Below, piece by piece: positions 1-8,208 of a DNA stretch of 64,000 bases. The position numbers and the translations under genes were made by a program. The stretch covers positions 62,001 to 126,000 of the forward strand of contig JAHJTV010000006.1 in assembly GCA_018829445.1 (NCBI GenBank), given 5' to 3'. This DNA is from a bacterium. Lineage in GTDB: Bacteria > SAR324 > XYD2-FULL-50-16. The first letter of the stretch is position 1, and each line of letters opens with the position of its first letter. A model generated the notes under the pieces. That model saw only the letters and a list, made by a program, of their open reading frames with translations, was not told where the DNA came from and searched no databases.

Positions 1-498
1 TATTTTTTAATGTATGACGGATTTTATTTTTCCGGAGATGGCTGTAGACGCGATGAAGACGGTTACTATTGGATTACCGGGCGGGTTGATGATGTCATTA
101 ATGTGTCCGGTCACAGGTTGGGAACCGCCGAAGTGGAAAGTGCGTTGGTCAGCCATTTTGTCGTCGCCGAAGCTGCAGTTATCGGCTATCCGCATGACAT
201 TAAAGGTGAAGGTATTTATGCTTATGTTACGCTTAATGTCGGAATCGAAGAGAGTGAGGAATTAAAAAAGGAACTGATCGACCACGTCCGCAAGCAGATC
301 GGGCCCATCGCCACACCGGACATCATCAATTTTTCACCCTCGTTGCCCAAGACCAGGTCTGGAAAGATCATGCGCCGAATTCTGAGGAAGATTGCAGCCA
401 ATGAATTCAACAATATTGGTGATACATCAACTCTGGCAGATCCCTCGGTTGTGGAATCCATTATTGCTAGACATAATAGTCTTTCCAGTAAGAATTAA
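1..498 (+). CDS. acs: Acetyl-CoA synthetase (AMP-forming), C-terminal part
   Basis: This is the last 165 codons of an acetate:CoA ligase, which makes acetyl-CoA from acetate, ATP and CoA. The frame is open to the left window edge, so the N-terminal adenylation domain lies outside. Visible family hallmarks are the GDG and [12 protein letters not shown] stretch at the hinge between the large domain and the mobile C-terminal domain, the following [14 protein letters not shown] segment, and [11 protein letters not shown] near the end. The last motif contains the lysine that acts in adenylation and is reversibly acetylated in characterised Acs proteins. The match to canonical Acs is very close. 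The ATG at position 10 is an internal methionine, not the start. Confidence 0.95.
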   Translation, partial: YFLMYDGFYFSGDGCRRDEDGYYWITGRVDDVINVSGHRLGTAEVESALVSHFVVAEAAVIGYPHDIKGEGIYAYVTLNVGIEESEELKKELIDHVRKQIGPIATPDIINFSPSLPKTRSGKIMRRILRKIAANEFNNIGDTSTLADPSVVESIIARHNSLSSKN

Positions 499-512
499 AA
501 TCCTGTTTTGAT

Positions 513-538
513 CCCGGAAAACAGTCTTGTTTTCCGGG
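513..538 (+). terminator. Hairpin after acs
   Basis: An 11-bp perfect inverted repeat (cccggaaaaca / tgttttccggg) with a 4-nt loop sits 15 bp after the acs stop. It is GC-rich at the base but lacks a clear T-run on either side, so it may be a weak terminator or an mRNA 3'-end stabiliser. Confidence 0.6.
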
Positions 539-561
539 CCTGACCAGTCGAATATTTTGCC

Positions 562-1059
562 ATGCCAGATCCGATCACTCACCTAAGCATTGGTTATATT
601 GTCGCAAGACATTGCTACAAGGATAACAAAACCCTGTTCCTTTGCTCTACCATCATCCCTGATATTGATGGCCTCACCGGACTGGTCTACATCTTTCTCG
701 TTCTCCCGTCAGGGTCTTCGCCGGATGAGATGGCAAGGGTATTTCAGTTGTTTCATCCCTCCTTGACAGCATCCCTGTTTTTTCTCCCGGTTTTTGCCTA
801 TATTATACTTTTAGCTTTTCGCCTGGTTAATAGAAAACTGGTGCCACAAGCGACAGCCAAAGCCTATAGGTTAATTCTGGTAGCGATTCTGATTCACCTG
901 GGATTGGATATGTTAATGACCGGAAACCGTCCATTCTGGCCATTGGCTTTTGAAGCCGGTTTGCCTGTCATTCCCTACTCAATCTGGGGAACAATTGTTC
1001 CCATGATAGTTGCCTTAACTTTGCTGGCCGGTGATCTGCTTTTTCTTCGCAGCGACTGA
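562..1059 (+). CDS. Membrane-bound metal-dependent hydrolase-like protein (YdjM/DUF457-like)
   Basis: A 165-residue integral membrane protein with about four hydrophobic segments. It carries the histidine/aspartate pattern of the YdjM/DUF457 family of putative membrane metal-dependent hydrolases: DPITHLSIG at the N terminus, IIPDIDG around residue 35, FHPSLTAS around residue 70, and IHLGLDMLMTG around residue 115. These His and Asp residues near membrane boundaries are the presumed metal ligands. The true reaction of the family is poorly known. The gene is 64 bp after acs and 52 bp before the phosphatase gene on the same strand, so the last two could be co-transcribed. The family call is fairly secure; the catalytic role is not. 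Confidence 0.65.
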   Translation: MPDPITHLSIGYIVARHCYKDNKTLFLCSTIIPDIDGLTGLVYIFLVLPSGSSPDEMARVFQLFHPSLTASLFFLPVFAYIILLAFRLVNRKLVPQATAKAYRLILVAILIHLGLDMLMTGNRPFWPLAFEAGLPVIPYSIWGTIVPMIVALTLLAGDLLFLRSD

Positions 1060-1111
1060 TCGGTAAACACTCTCTCTTCACCCGACTCGACATGGAAGAA
1101 AAAATAATACC

Positions 1112-2638
1112 ATGGATCAATCCTTAACCCAATTCAACAAGGCTTTCACCGGCGAAACACTAAAAAGCGAAAGACTGAGAACGCTGATTCTGGCAGTCAT
1201 TTTTGCATTGGCTGCCTTGCTGTTGTGTGTTGTACCGCGCCTTTTCACTTTCTTTTTTATTGATGCCTTTTTCAAATCAGTCAAAGGGTTGCCCCTGCAT
1301 CTATGGATAGGACTCCTGCTATTTGCCTTTTGTGCATATGAGTGTCTGGTCTATATACGTTATCGGCTGTTCACCAGTGAGTCCGGCAGATGGGTTACGG
1401 TTTTTCAGTACCTGAATACCACTGTTGAAACCAGTTTTCCAGGTATTGTCTTGCTGATTATTTCTCCCCTGGTATCAACACCTGCTATTATCCTGTCTCC
1501 GGTTGTCTATCTCTATTTTTTCTTTATCGCCCTGTCAACTCTGAGACTTAGTTTCAAGTTGAGTATTTTTACCGGTGCCATCGCTGCGGTTGAATATTTT
1601 TTAATATACTGGTTTTATTTCAAACCTCTCGGCAGCCCCTCCGTTGACCCGTTTATTTTGGCTCCGGGACAACACTTGGTTAAATCACTGCTATTTTTAA
1701 TTATTGGAATTGCCATCGGTTTTGTTACCTTGGAAATCCGAAAACGGGTGTTTGTTTCAATCAGGTTTGTAGAGGAGAAAAACAAGTTTTTAAAGGATTA
1801 CGCCATTGTGCTGGAGAAACAAGTGAGGGAAAGAACAGAAGACCTGAACAGAACCCTACTGGAGGTGGAAGCTGCCAATAACAAACTGACTGCCAGCATT
1901 AAATATGCTCAACGAATTCAATACTCATTGCTTCCCTCAAAAGAGGCCATCAGCCGACAGTTCCCGGACAATTTCGTCATCTGGAATCCCCGCGATATTG
2001 TCGGAGGAGACATCTATTTTGCGGAAAAATACCACGCCGGGTTCCTGCTCGCTGTCTTCGACTGCACAGGTCATGGTGTGCCGGGAGCGTTGATGACCAT
2101 GATCTCCTCTTCGGCAATAAGAGAGATCATGAACGGCGCTTCTTTTCTCGATCCTGCGTCCATGATGGCAAGCCTCAACAGGTTTGTTAAAACCTCTCTC
2201 CATCAGTATTCTGAAAAAACACCCTCAAATGACGGGCTGGATGCCTCCATCTGTTACCTGAATACCGATAAAAGAACACTGACATTCGCCGGGGCCCGAC
2301 AATCACTGGTCTATTTTATCCAAGACCGATTGTATCTTTTAAAGGGAGACCGCCATAGTATCGGTTACAAAAATTCCAACCTGGATTTTGAGTTTACTAA
2401 TCATACCATCCCTCTGGACCAGACAACCACAATTTATCTATACACAGACGGAATTGTCGATCAACTGGGTGGAAACAAACGACTTGCATTCGGAAACAAG
2501 CGTTTTAGAGCCTTGCTGGGTGAAGCTATGAAAAAACCCCTCAGAGAACAAAAAGAGTTCATACTCTCCAGTTTTAATACCTACCGCGGAAACAACGAAA
2601 TCCAGGATGACATTACCGTCATCGGTTTTCGGGGATAA
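1112..2638 (+). CDS. Membrane-anchored SpoIIE/RsbU-type PP2C serine phosphatase
   Basis: A 508-residue protein with three parts. Residues about 25-215 form a polytopic membrane domain of roughly six hydrophobic helices. Residues about 220-262 are a charged, coiled-coil-like linker. Residues about 265-508 form a SpoIIE-family PP2C phosphatase domain. Diagnostic motifs are AQRIQYSLLP at its start, DIVGGDIY (metal-binding Asp), DCTGHGVPGALMTMI, and late YTDGIVDQ and DDITVIGF with the remaining metal-binding aspartates. Such proteins dephosphorylate STAS-domain anti-anti-sigma factors in partner-switching pathways. No anti-sigma or STAS gene is adjacent, so the partner lies elsewhere. The membrane part probably senses a signal; no ligand can be inferred. 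Confidence 0.88.
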   Translation: MDQSLTQFNKAFTGETLKSERLRTLILAVIFALAALLLCVVPRLFTFFFIDAFFKSVKGLPLHLWIGLLLFAFCAYECLVYIRYRLFTSESGRWVTVFQYLNTTVETSFPGIVLLIISPLVSTPAIILSPVVYLYFFFIALSTLRLSFKLSIFTGAIAAVEYFLIYWFYFKPLGSPSVDPFILAPGQHLVKSLLFLIIGIAIGFVTLEIRKRVFVSIRFVEEKNKFLKDYAIVLEKQVRERTEDLNRTLLEVEAANNKLTASIKYAQRIQYSLLPSKEAISRQFPDNFVIWNPRDIVGGDIYFAEKYHAGFLLAVFDCTGHGVPGALMTMISSSAIREIMNGASFLDPASMMASLNRFVKTSLHQYSEKTPSNDGLDASICYLNTDKRTLTFAGARQSLVYFIQDRLYLLKGDRHSIGYKNSNLDFEFTNHTIPLDQTTTIYLYTDGIVDQLGGNKRLAFGNKRFRALLGEAMKKPLREQKEFILSSFNTYRGNNEIQDDITVIGFRG

Positions 2639-2759
2639 AAAAACGGGGTCACCCATTAAAGTGTTAAGTCTTCTTTTAACTTATGTTGTCCATTCAATTA
2701 TTGAAGATGAGTCATTGAATTGTCTTTTTGTGTTTTTTTCTTTCATACGATGGTGCACG

Positions 2760-3083
2760 CGAAAAACCTGCAGTAAAAGACTTGGCCCTCGAATCAAAAC
2801 GGATTCACTGGTTTGTCACCATTTTGGATTAAAGCAAAAGGAGATCCTGCAACAGAAACGGGGGATTGCCAACACGCCTCGTGACTTGGCCATCCATTTG
2901 ATTCACGGAAAATAGATGTGTAAATAGGGAGAGATTGCAGAACTGTTCAATTTCAGCAGTTACAGCGGAGTATCAACGGCGATTGAACGGATCAAAAACC
3001 TGCTCAAGGAGGATTCTGCTTTAGCGGCAGCAGTCAGGTTACTGGAGAAAAAAACCAAAAAGATAAGTCAAAAGAAGACTTGA
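2760..3083 (+). pseudogene. Y1 (IS200-like/RAYT) transposase, C-terminal remnant with two in-frame stops
   Basis: Reading the frame that ends with the TGA at 3081-3083 gives a recognisable tail of a REP-associated Y1 transposase: ILQQKRGIANTPRDLAIHL, then two stop codons (2916-2930 region), then EIAELFNFSSYSGVSTAIER and a lysine-rich end. The post-stop part resembles the DnaA-C-like helix-turn-helix that follows the catalytic domain in these transposases. The HUH catalytic motif and active tyrosine are not present. It is clearly non-functional. The upstream limit is approximate. Confidence 0.65.
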
Positions 3084-3113
3084 CCCCTTTACCCCTTTAA
3101 GGGGTCAAGTCTT
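3075..3113. repeat. Perfect 15-bp palindrome at the end of the RAYT remnant
   Basis: aagacttgacccctt at 3075-3089 and its exact reverse complement at 3099-3113 are separated by 9 bp. It overlaps the last codons of the transposase remnant. It could act as a bidirectional hairpin terminator and is probably the REP-like end recognised by the original transposase. Confidence 0.75.
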
Positions 3114-3465
3114 TCATTTTGACATTTTATGCTGTTAATGGTTAATCCGGGAGATAGAGTACCTTGTTCCATTTACTTAATCAGTACTTAATCAGCGCGG
3201 TTTCATCTGAGGTATAGATGCCTGAATCTGCCTGTTCGGATTATTCAGTTTTGTAAGGCAGATTTTCCGAAAACAAATTCTTCAACAAAGCGAGTAATGG
3301 GGGTTAATAGATGAGACAGCCTATCCGATTGGTATAAGGCGGGAAAAGATGATAAAGATTAGATTGTGCTTCTCATGCCCATGGTATATTGTTCCGATAG
3401 ATCCTAACCCGATTGATGAATCTGAATCATAATCTTATTCAACCACTACAAGACAGAGGGATGAA
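3114..3465. other. Intergenic, nothing recognised
   Basis: About 350 bp between the transposon remnant and the ferredoxin-methyltransferase gene. There is a direct repetition of the phrase 'cttaatcag' near 3176-3194 and no credible ORF. A promoter for the downstream gene presumably lies in its right half, but no convincing -35/-10 pair was picked out. Confidence 0.4.
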
Positions 3466-4830
3466 ATGGAACCGTTTCGCTATCATGCTTATATCTGTAC
3501 CCAGCAAAAACAGGAGGGTGCCCCTTCCTGTAACAATGCAGGCGCTGAAAAAGTACTGGTTTCACTCAAAAATAAACTGGCGGAAAACAACCTGACCGAT
3601 CAAGTTCAGGTAACACCTTGCGGTTGTCTGGGGATCTGTGAAAAAGGACCAAACATGGTAGTTTATCCCGAGGGGCATTGGTACTCCGGATTAACACCGG
3701 AGAATGTCGGTCGAATCGTTGATGAGCACTTGTTGAATCATGCACCGGTTGACGATCTGTTGGTCAGGGATCAGGAAGCGACCAGACAGGAAATCATGGA
3801 GCACACAAAAAAGGTGGCCGGGATGAAAGCGATGATGGAAAAAGCTGGCGTGATTCCGGATGAATTGAATCGGTTTATCATAGGCTTCATGGAAAGCAGA
3901 ATAATGCTAACTGCCATTGAACTGGATCTGTTTTCAGCGATTGGCTCAGGAGCGACCGCTGTCGAGGCTGCCGGAAAGATAGGCGCCCATCCCCGTGCCA
4001 CGGAAAAACTGATGAACGCCTTGACAGCTTTGGAGATCATGGAGAAAGAAGGGGATCTCTACAAAAATAGTCCGCTTGCGGCTAAGTTTTTAGCCAAAGG
4101 TTCCGAATTCGATTCCCGGATGTCATCCATGCATGCTGTTGGCCTGTGGCACAGTTGGTCCACCCTGACTGATTGTGTGAAAAAAGGCACCTCGGTGAAC
4201 CTGGAGAAAAGGAAAGAGAGAGATGAAAACGCTACCAGGGCTTTTATCGCAGCCATGCACAAAAATGCCAGTTTCAGGGCTCGACAGGTTATCAGAATGA
4301 TTAATCTTGAAGGAGTTGACCACGTTCTTGATCTGGGTGGCGGATCTGGCGCCTATTCCATCGCTTTTGTCAAAGAGAAACCGGGTATCAAGGCAACAAT
4401 TTTCGATCTGGCGCCGGTTGTCTCACTGGCTAAAAACTATATTGCCGAAGCTGGAATCAGCGAAAATGTGGAATTCGTAGCCGGCGATATGAAGGAAGAC
4501 TCCCTGGGCAACGGATATGATCTGGTTTGGATTTCAGCCATCTGCCACATGTGGGGTCCGGACGAGAACCTGGCATTAATGCAAAAAGTATATAAGGCTC
4601 TGAATCCGGGGGGACGGATTGTGATTCAGGATTTTATCCTTAATGACGAGGGTACGGCTCCCAGAATGGGGGCAGTCTTTGCGATGAACATGCTGGTCAA
4701 CACCAAAGCCGGTTCCAGTTACAGTCAGAAGGAATATATCGACTGGTTAACAGTAGCCGGATTCGCCAAGACAGAATCACTCTCGTTATCGGGGCCAACC
4801 GATTTGATCTTCAGCACCAAATCAACCTGA
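3466..4830 (+). CDS. Fusion: thioredoxin-like 2Fe-2S ferredoxin + SAM-dependent O-methyltransferase
   Basis: A 454-residue two-module protein. Residues 1-90 are a thioredoxin-fold [2Fe-2S] ferredoxin: a Cys pair spaced by about ten residues (ICTQQKQEGAPSC), then CGCLGICEKGPNMVVYPEG, with the four ligand cysteines and the usual proline-rich end. After a helical linker, residues about 125-454 form a class I methyltransferase of the acetylserotonin/hydroxyneurosporene O-methyltransferase type. A winged-helix dimerisation part (FSAIGSGATAVEAAGKIGA) is followed by the SAM-binding motif VLDLGGGSGAYSIAF and a later ALNPGGRIVIQDF. Substrate unknown. The iron-sulfur module suggests redox control or electron delivery to a corrinoid or radical-like step, but that is inference. 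It is the only gene in its transcription unit apart from the SDR fragment just downstream. Confidence 0.82.
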   Translation: MEPFRYHAYICTQQKQEGAPSCNNAGAEKVLVSLKNKLAENNLTDQVQVTPCGCLGICEKGPNMVVYPEGHWYSGLTPENVGRIVDEHLLNHAPVDDLLVRDQEATRQEIMEHTKKVAGMKAMMEKAGVIPDELNRFIIGFMESRIMLTAIELDLFSAIGSGATAVEAAGKIGAHPRATEKLMNALTALEIMEKEGDLYKNSPLAAKFLAKGSEFDSRMSSMHAVGLWHSWSTLTDCVKKGTSVNLEKRKERDENATRAFIAAMHKNASFRARQVIRMINLEGVDHVLDLGGGSGAYSIAFVKEKPGIKATIFDLAPVVSLAKNYIAEAGISENVEFVAGDMKEDSLGNGYDLVWISAICHMWGPDENLALMQKVYKALNPGGRIVIQDFILNDEGTAPRMGAVFAMNMLVNTKAGSSYSQKEYIDWLTVAGFAKTESLSLSGPTDLIFSTKST

Positions 4831-4904
4831 TACGATAAGAGAACGGTCAATCGGTTTAATCCTTATAACCGGTTTTCTGGGGAGGGGACAAAACGGAACA
4901 GGCT

Positions 4905-5030
4905 ATGAATGAATCAACCATAGTTGTGACAGGGGCTACCGGCAATCTCGGTGAACGAATTATAAGAGCCTTGCTTGGACGGGGAGCCAGAGTAACAGCA
5001 CTTGTTCATCACAGCGCAGATGAAGTGTAA
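4905..5030 (+). pseudogene. NAD(P)-binding (NmrA/SDR-like) protein, N-terminal fragment
   Basis: A 41-codon reading frame starting ATG AAT GAA encodes the first beta-alpha-beta of a Rossmann fold: IVVTGATGNLGERIIRALLG, followed by RVTALVH, then a premature TAA. This is the typical opening of an atypical SDR (NmrA-like) protein of about 290 residues. No continuation was found in any frame in the following 350 bp, so most of the gene has been deleted. It lies 75 bp after the methyltransferase and may once have been its operon partner. Confidence 0.6.
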
Positions 5031-5390
5031 GATGAAAACCCTTTTGCTTACAGCAATCTTGTTTCCGGCAGATTATTTGGTAGCCAGACGAAGGAATTAT
5101 CTTAACTATTAAACCATATAAAGGCTTCCCGGAATGTAATGCTATACTCTCACCGACTGTTTGGACTAAGGTCACTGATTCACCGGACGTTTCATAACAT
5201 CAAAGAGAGCAAACTGAACAGCTGAAAGCTGTCCTTGTACAAAACCGGTGATCAGCTTAGAATAATCTTTTCAAGCGGACATTCACCATAATGAGGCGAA
5301 TTCTTCGTTACGTGAGCTGGCTGATGAAAATATGGGGTTTCCCCATGGTTCAGCTCCAAGCAGCTATAAATAATCCTAACGAGACTATTC
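5031..5390. other. Intergenic, nothing recognised
   Basis: About 360 bp without a credible gene. It holds a short perfect hairpin atggggtttccccat at 5332-5346, about 45 bp before the next start codon. Confidence 0.4.
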
Positions 5391-6410
5391 ATGACAGTAT
5401 CCGACATCGGTCCCCTTATCAATCAGGCTTTAACTAATAGAAGTGAACTTAGAGAAAAACTCCATACAGAAGAAACTGATGCTTACCGTCTGTTTCACGG
5501 TGTTAATGAAGGTCGACCAGGTCTAACGATAGACCGTTACGGATCGCAGGTTTTAGTACAAACCTTTCATCAACCGTTTGATCCGGATGAGCTGCCCTTG
5601 ATAAGTGAGCATCTAGCCAATGGATTGGATTTTGAACCCCTGATGGTATTTAATGATCGTAGTCCGGCAAGCCAAAAACAGGGGAAACCTTCAGATACTA
5701 ACGATTCAGGTGAGATGGAAGATTCCAAGCAGATTTGCCGGGAACTGGGAGTTCGTTATGTGGTGAAGGGAATACAAAAGGGAAAGGACCCACTTCTCTT
5801 TTTGGATCTAAGGGTTGCTAGACGATTTGTGCTGGCGAATAGCAGCGGCTTGTCGGTCTTGAATCTGTTTGCCTATACCTGTGGAGTAGGGATTTGTGCC
5901 AGTATCGGTGGGGCTAATGAGGTCTTAAATGTGGACTTTGCCACGTCCAGCTTGGAAACCGGAAAATTGAATGCAGAGTTAAATCAGCTTTCTGAGGATA
6001 CCATTCGGTTTATTCAGTCTGATTATTTTCCTGTAATCCGGCAATTTGCAGGCCTGCCGGTCTCCGGACGCGGACGAAAACGACCTTACCTCAAACTGGA
6101 ACCCCGTCAATTTGACCTAGTGTTTCTTGACCCGCCACGCTGGGCCAAAAGCCACTTCGGTACCGTTGATCTGATTCGGGACTATCAGGGAGTTTTCAAA
6201 CCGGCTTTACTGACGGTTCATCCCGGCGGTCGCCTGATCTGCACCAACCATGTTCCCAAGGTCAACGTGTCAGACTGGCTGGAAATTTTGCGGCGTTGTG
6301 CACAAAAAGCGGGACGACCGGTAAGGGGAATCGAAGTTATCGAACCTGAAGCCGATTTTCCATCCCCTGATGGGATGCATCCACTAAAGATCGCTGTTGT
6401 TGAAGTATGA
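5391..6410 (+). CDS. Class I SAM-dependent rRNA methyltransferase, RlmI/RlmK-like
   Basis: A 339-residue enzyme of the RlmI-type m5C rRNA methyltransferase family, without the N-terminal PUA domain. Residues about 30-100 match the central EEHD-like domain (YRLFHGVNEGRPGLTIDRYG). Residues about 120-339 are the Rossmann methyltransferase: LFLDLRVARRFV before motif I, VLNLFAYTCGVG as motif I, NVDFATSSLE as the acidic loop, and FDLVFLDPPRWAKSHFG as the DPPR motif IV typical of this family. The shorter form lacking PUA is common in deltaproteobacteria. The exact target nucleotide cannot be told from sequence. It appears monocistronic. Confidence 0.82.
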   Translation: MTVSDIGPLINQALTNRSELREKLHTEETDAYRLFHGVNEGRPGLTIDRYGSQVLVQTFHQPFDPDELPLISEHLANGLDFEPLMVFNDRSPASQKQGKPSDTNDSGEMEDSKQICRELGVRYVVKGIQKGKDPLLFLDLRVARRFVLANSSGLSVLNLFAYTCGVGICASIGGANEVLNVDFATSSLETGKLNAELNQLSEDTIRFIQSDYFPVIRQFAGLPVSGRGRKRPYLKLEPRQFDLVFLDPPRWAKSHFGTVDLIRDYQGVFKPALLTVHPGGRLICTNHVPKVNVSDWLEILRRCAQKAGRPVRGIEVIEPEADFPSPDGMHPLKIAVVEV

Positions 6411-6579
6411 GTGGTCACCTCTGGCATAAACTTACCTTAGCAATCATCATTTTCTTGTTTTCCACATAAGTTCAGCTATATTGTCGGCACGGTAGTATGG
6501 TTACCTCTTTAACATTCTAGGCTGATATCCTCCCTGATAATAAGAGGGCTTTGGCCTTTTATGAAACAAAGGAATAACA

Positions 6580-7310
6580 ATGAAAAATCTAATTATCCTC
6601 ACGGTCGTATTGCTTGTTTTTTCAACTACCTTGTGTGCTGAAACAACAATCCATCTTACAAACGGTGAATGGGAACCATATAACTGAAGCGTTTAAACCG
6701 GTGGGGATATCTGTCAGCTGGGAGTTTTTCCCTTGGAAAAGATCCATCATATATGCAAGAGAAGGAGGCGAATGGGAAGGATCATGTTGTTGGTGGCCCA
6801 GCGAGAGTATTGCTCAGGATTTTTATATCAGTGATGTTGTTTGCGAAAGCACTGTCGTATTTTTTCACCTTAAGGATTATAAATTTGATTGATGATCTAA
6901 AGGGATTAAGCATCGGAGGGACTTTTGAATACGAATATAGCCAAGAGTTTATGGATGCCAGGAATGTAAAGAAGATCCATGTTGAAATGGTTGCAAAAGA
7001 CGAACTGAATTATAGAAAACTATTAGTCAGGCGAATACACATTTTCCCGAATGATCCGGTTGTAGGATACTCTAAGATAAGAAACAACTTTGCTCCCGAA
7101 ACTGCAAAACTTTTCACCCACCATCCAAAGGCCCTTCAGTCAACATCACTTAACCTGATTATATCAAAGCAGTCAAAGAATGGTGGGCTCTTTATGGGTA
7201 AGTTCAATGCAGGCTTAAAAAAATTGAAGGAGAGTGATAAATACGATCAGTTGCTCCGGGAGGTGATGTCCGGGAAATATGACATAAAAGCCAACAAGAA
7301 AAACGACTGA
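6580..7310 (+). pseudogene. Family-3 extracellular solute-binding protein, two frameshifts
   Basis: Three reading frames together make one periplasmic amino-acid-type binding protein. Frame A starts at 6580 with a signal peptide (MKNLIILTVVLLVFS, ending CAE) and LTNGEWEPYN, stopping at 6687. Frame B resumes with ITEAFKPVGISVSWEFFPWK and runs to 6892 (ESIAQDFYISD, VVFFHLKD). Frame C from about 6890 to 7310 gives DDLKGLSIGGTFEYEYSQEF, IHIFPNDPVVGYSKIR and AKLFTHHPKALQSTSLN, the typical second lobe. At least two frameshifts separate them, so no full protein can be made. Single-domain members of this family are around 250 residues, which agrees with the combined length. No transport permease is nearby. 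Confidence 0.8.
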
Positions 7311-7392
7311 AATCGGACAACAGCTGCTATTGAAATTCACTCTCCCGATCAAGTTTTTCTATATCCACTATTCTCATTCCCTTCAATATTGA

Positions 7393-8208
7393 TCAGCCCA
7401 AAGCAACATCAAGAACCATCATGACCGAAAATCCTGTCATTGTTGCCATGGTTACCAGGTCAATATTTGCTTGGTTATGTTGAGATTCCGGAATCAGCTC
7501 CTCCACGACCACAAAAATCATGGCGCCGGCAGCAAAGCAGAGGGCATAGGGTAGAATATTCTGCATGTTCAATACAAACAGGGCTCCAAAAACACCTGCG
7601 ATGGGTTCGACAATACCGGAGGCCTGGCCAATCAAAAAACTTTTCCCTTTGCTCATCCCTTCTCTTCTTAACGGCATTGACACGGCAGTGCCTTCGGGAA
7701 AGTTTTGGATGCCGATCCCGATTGCCAAGGCAATTGCCCCGCCTATCGTGGCAGAAGGAAGATTGGCAGCAACGGCTCCAAATGCCACGCCGACTGCTAA
7801 CCCCTCGGGAATATTGTGGAGTGTTATTGCCAATACCAGAAGAGTACTACGCTGCCACGACGTTTTTACGCCTTCACTTTTCTCAAGTCCCAACCCCGGA
7901 TGCAAGTGGGGCAGAAATTTATCGGTTAACCTCATAAAAATTCCACCGCCCATAAAACCTATGACAGCGGTTAACCAGGGAGTGTGTCCCATATATTCAG
8001 CCATTTCCAGGCCGGGTGCAAGAAGTGACCAGAAGCTTGCGGCTATCATCACCCCGGCAGCAAAGCCAAGCGTAGAGTCCATAAACTTCTGGTTTACCGT
8101 GCGTGTAAATAATACGATTGATGCTCCGGCGGCTGTCACACCCCAGGTGAAAAGAGTAGCAAACAATGCCTGCAATACAGGGTTAAACTCTTGAATGTAA
8201 TCGATCAT
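7393..8208 (-). CDS. ZIP-family divalent metal transporter (ZupT/GufA-like)
   Basis: A 271-residue inner-membrane protein with about eight hydrophobic segments. It has the ZIP hallmarks in the fourth and fifth transmembrane helices: HNIPEGLAVGVAFG and QNFPEGTAVSMPLRREG, whose His and Glu residues form the binuclear metal site. The loop before helix four has the expected variable histidine-containing stretch (KFLPHLHPG). It should take up zinc, and perhaps iron or manganese, into the cytoplasm. It is divergent to nothing and stands alone; no Zur- or Fur-like operator was recognised upstream. Confidence 0.9.
   Translation of the reverse strand: MIDYIQEFNPVLQALFATLFTWGVTAAGASIVLFTRTVNQKFMDSTLGFAAGVMIAASFWSLLAPGLEMAEYMGHTPWLTAVIGFMGGGIFMRLTDKFLPHLHPGLGLEKSEGVKTSWQRSTLLVLAITLHNIPEGLAVGVAFGAVAANLPSATIGGAIALAIGIGIQNFPEGTAVSMPLRREGMSKGKSFLIGQASGIVEPIAGVFGALFVLNMQNILPYALCFAAGAMIFVVVEELIPESQHNQANIDLVTMATMTGFSVMMVLDVALG

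Larger units (their letters stand above)
2666..3113 (+). mobile_element. Decayed REP-associated tyrosine transposase element with terminal inverted repeats
   Basis: The segment is bounded by near-perfect inverted copies of a 19-bp sequence. The left copy is aagtcttcttttaacttat at 2666-2684; the right copy at 3063-3081 is its reverse complement with one mismatch. Immediately after the right copy comes a strong palindrome built on ggggtcaagtctt (3075-3113). Between them lies the wreck of a Y1 transposase 3' end. This organisation of a Y1 transposase gene with flanking short palindromes is typical of RAYT/REP elements. The 5' catalytic half is missing, so the copy cannot move itself. Confidence 0.6.

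Noticed and set aside
7565-8194. Long plus-strand open frame (209 codons) opposite the ZIP transporter
   Set aside because: It is antisense to a gene with clear ZIP motifs, has a low-complexity Ala/Pro-rich translation and no family resemblance.
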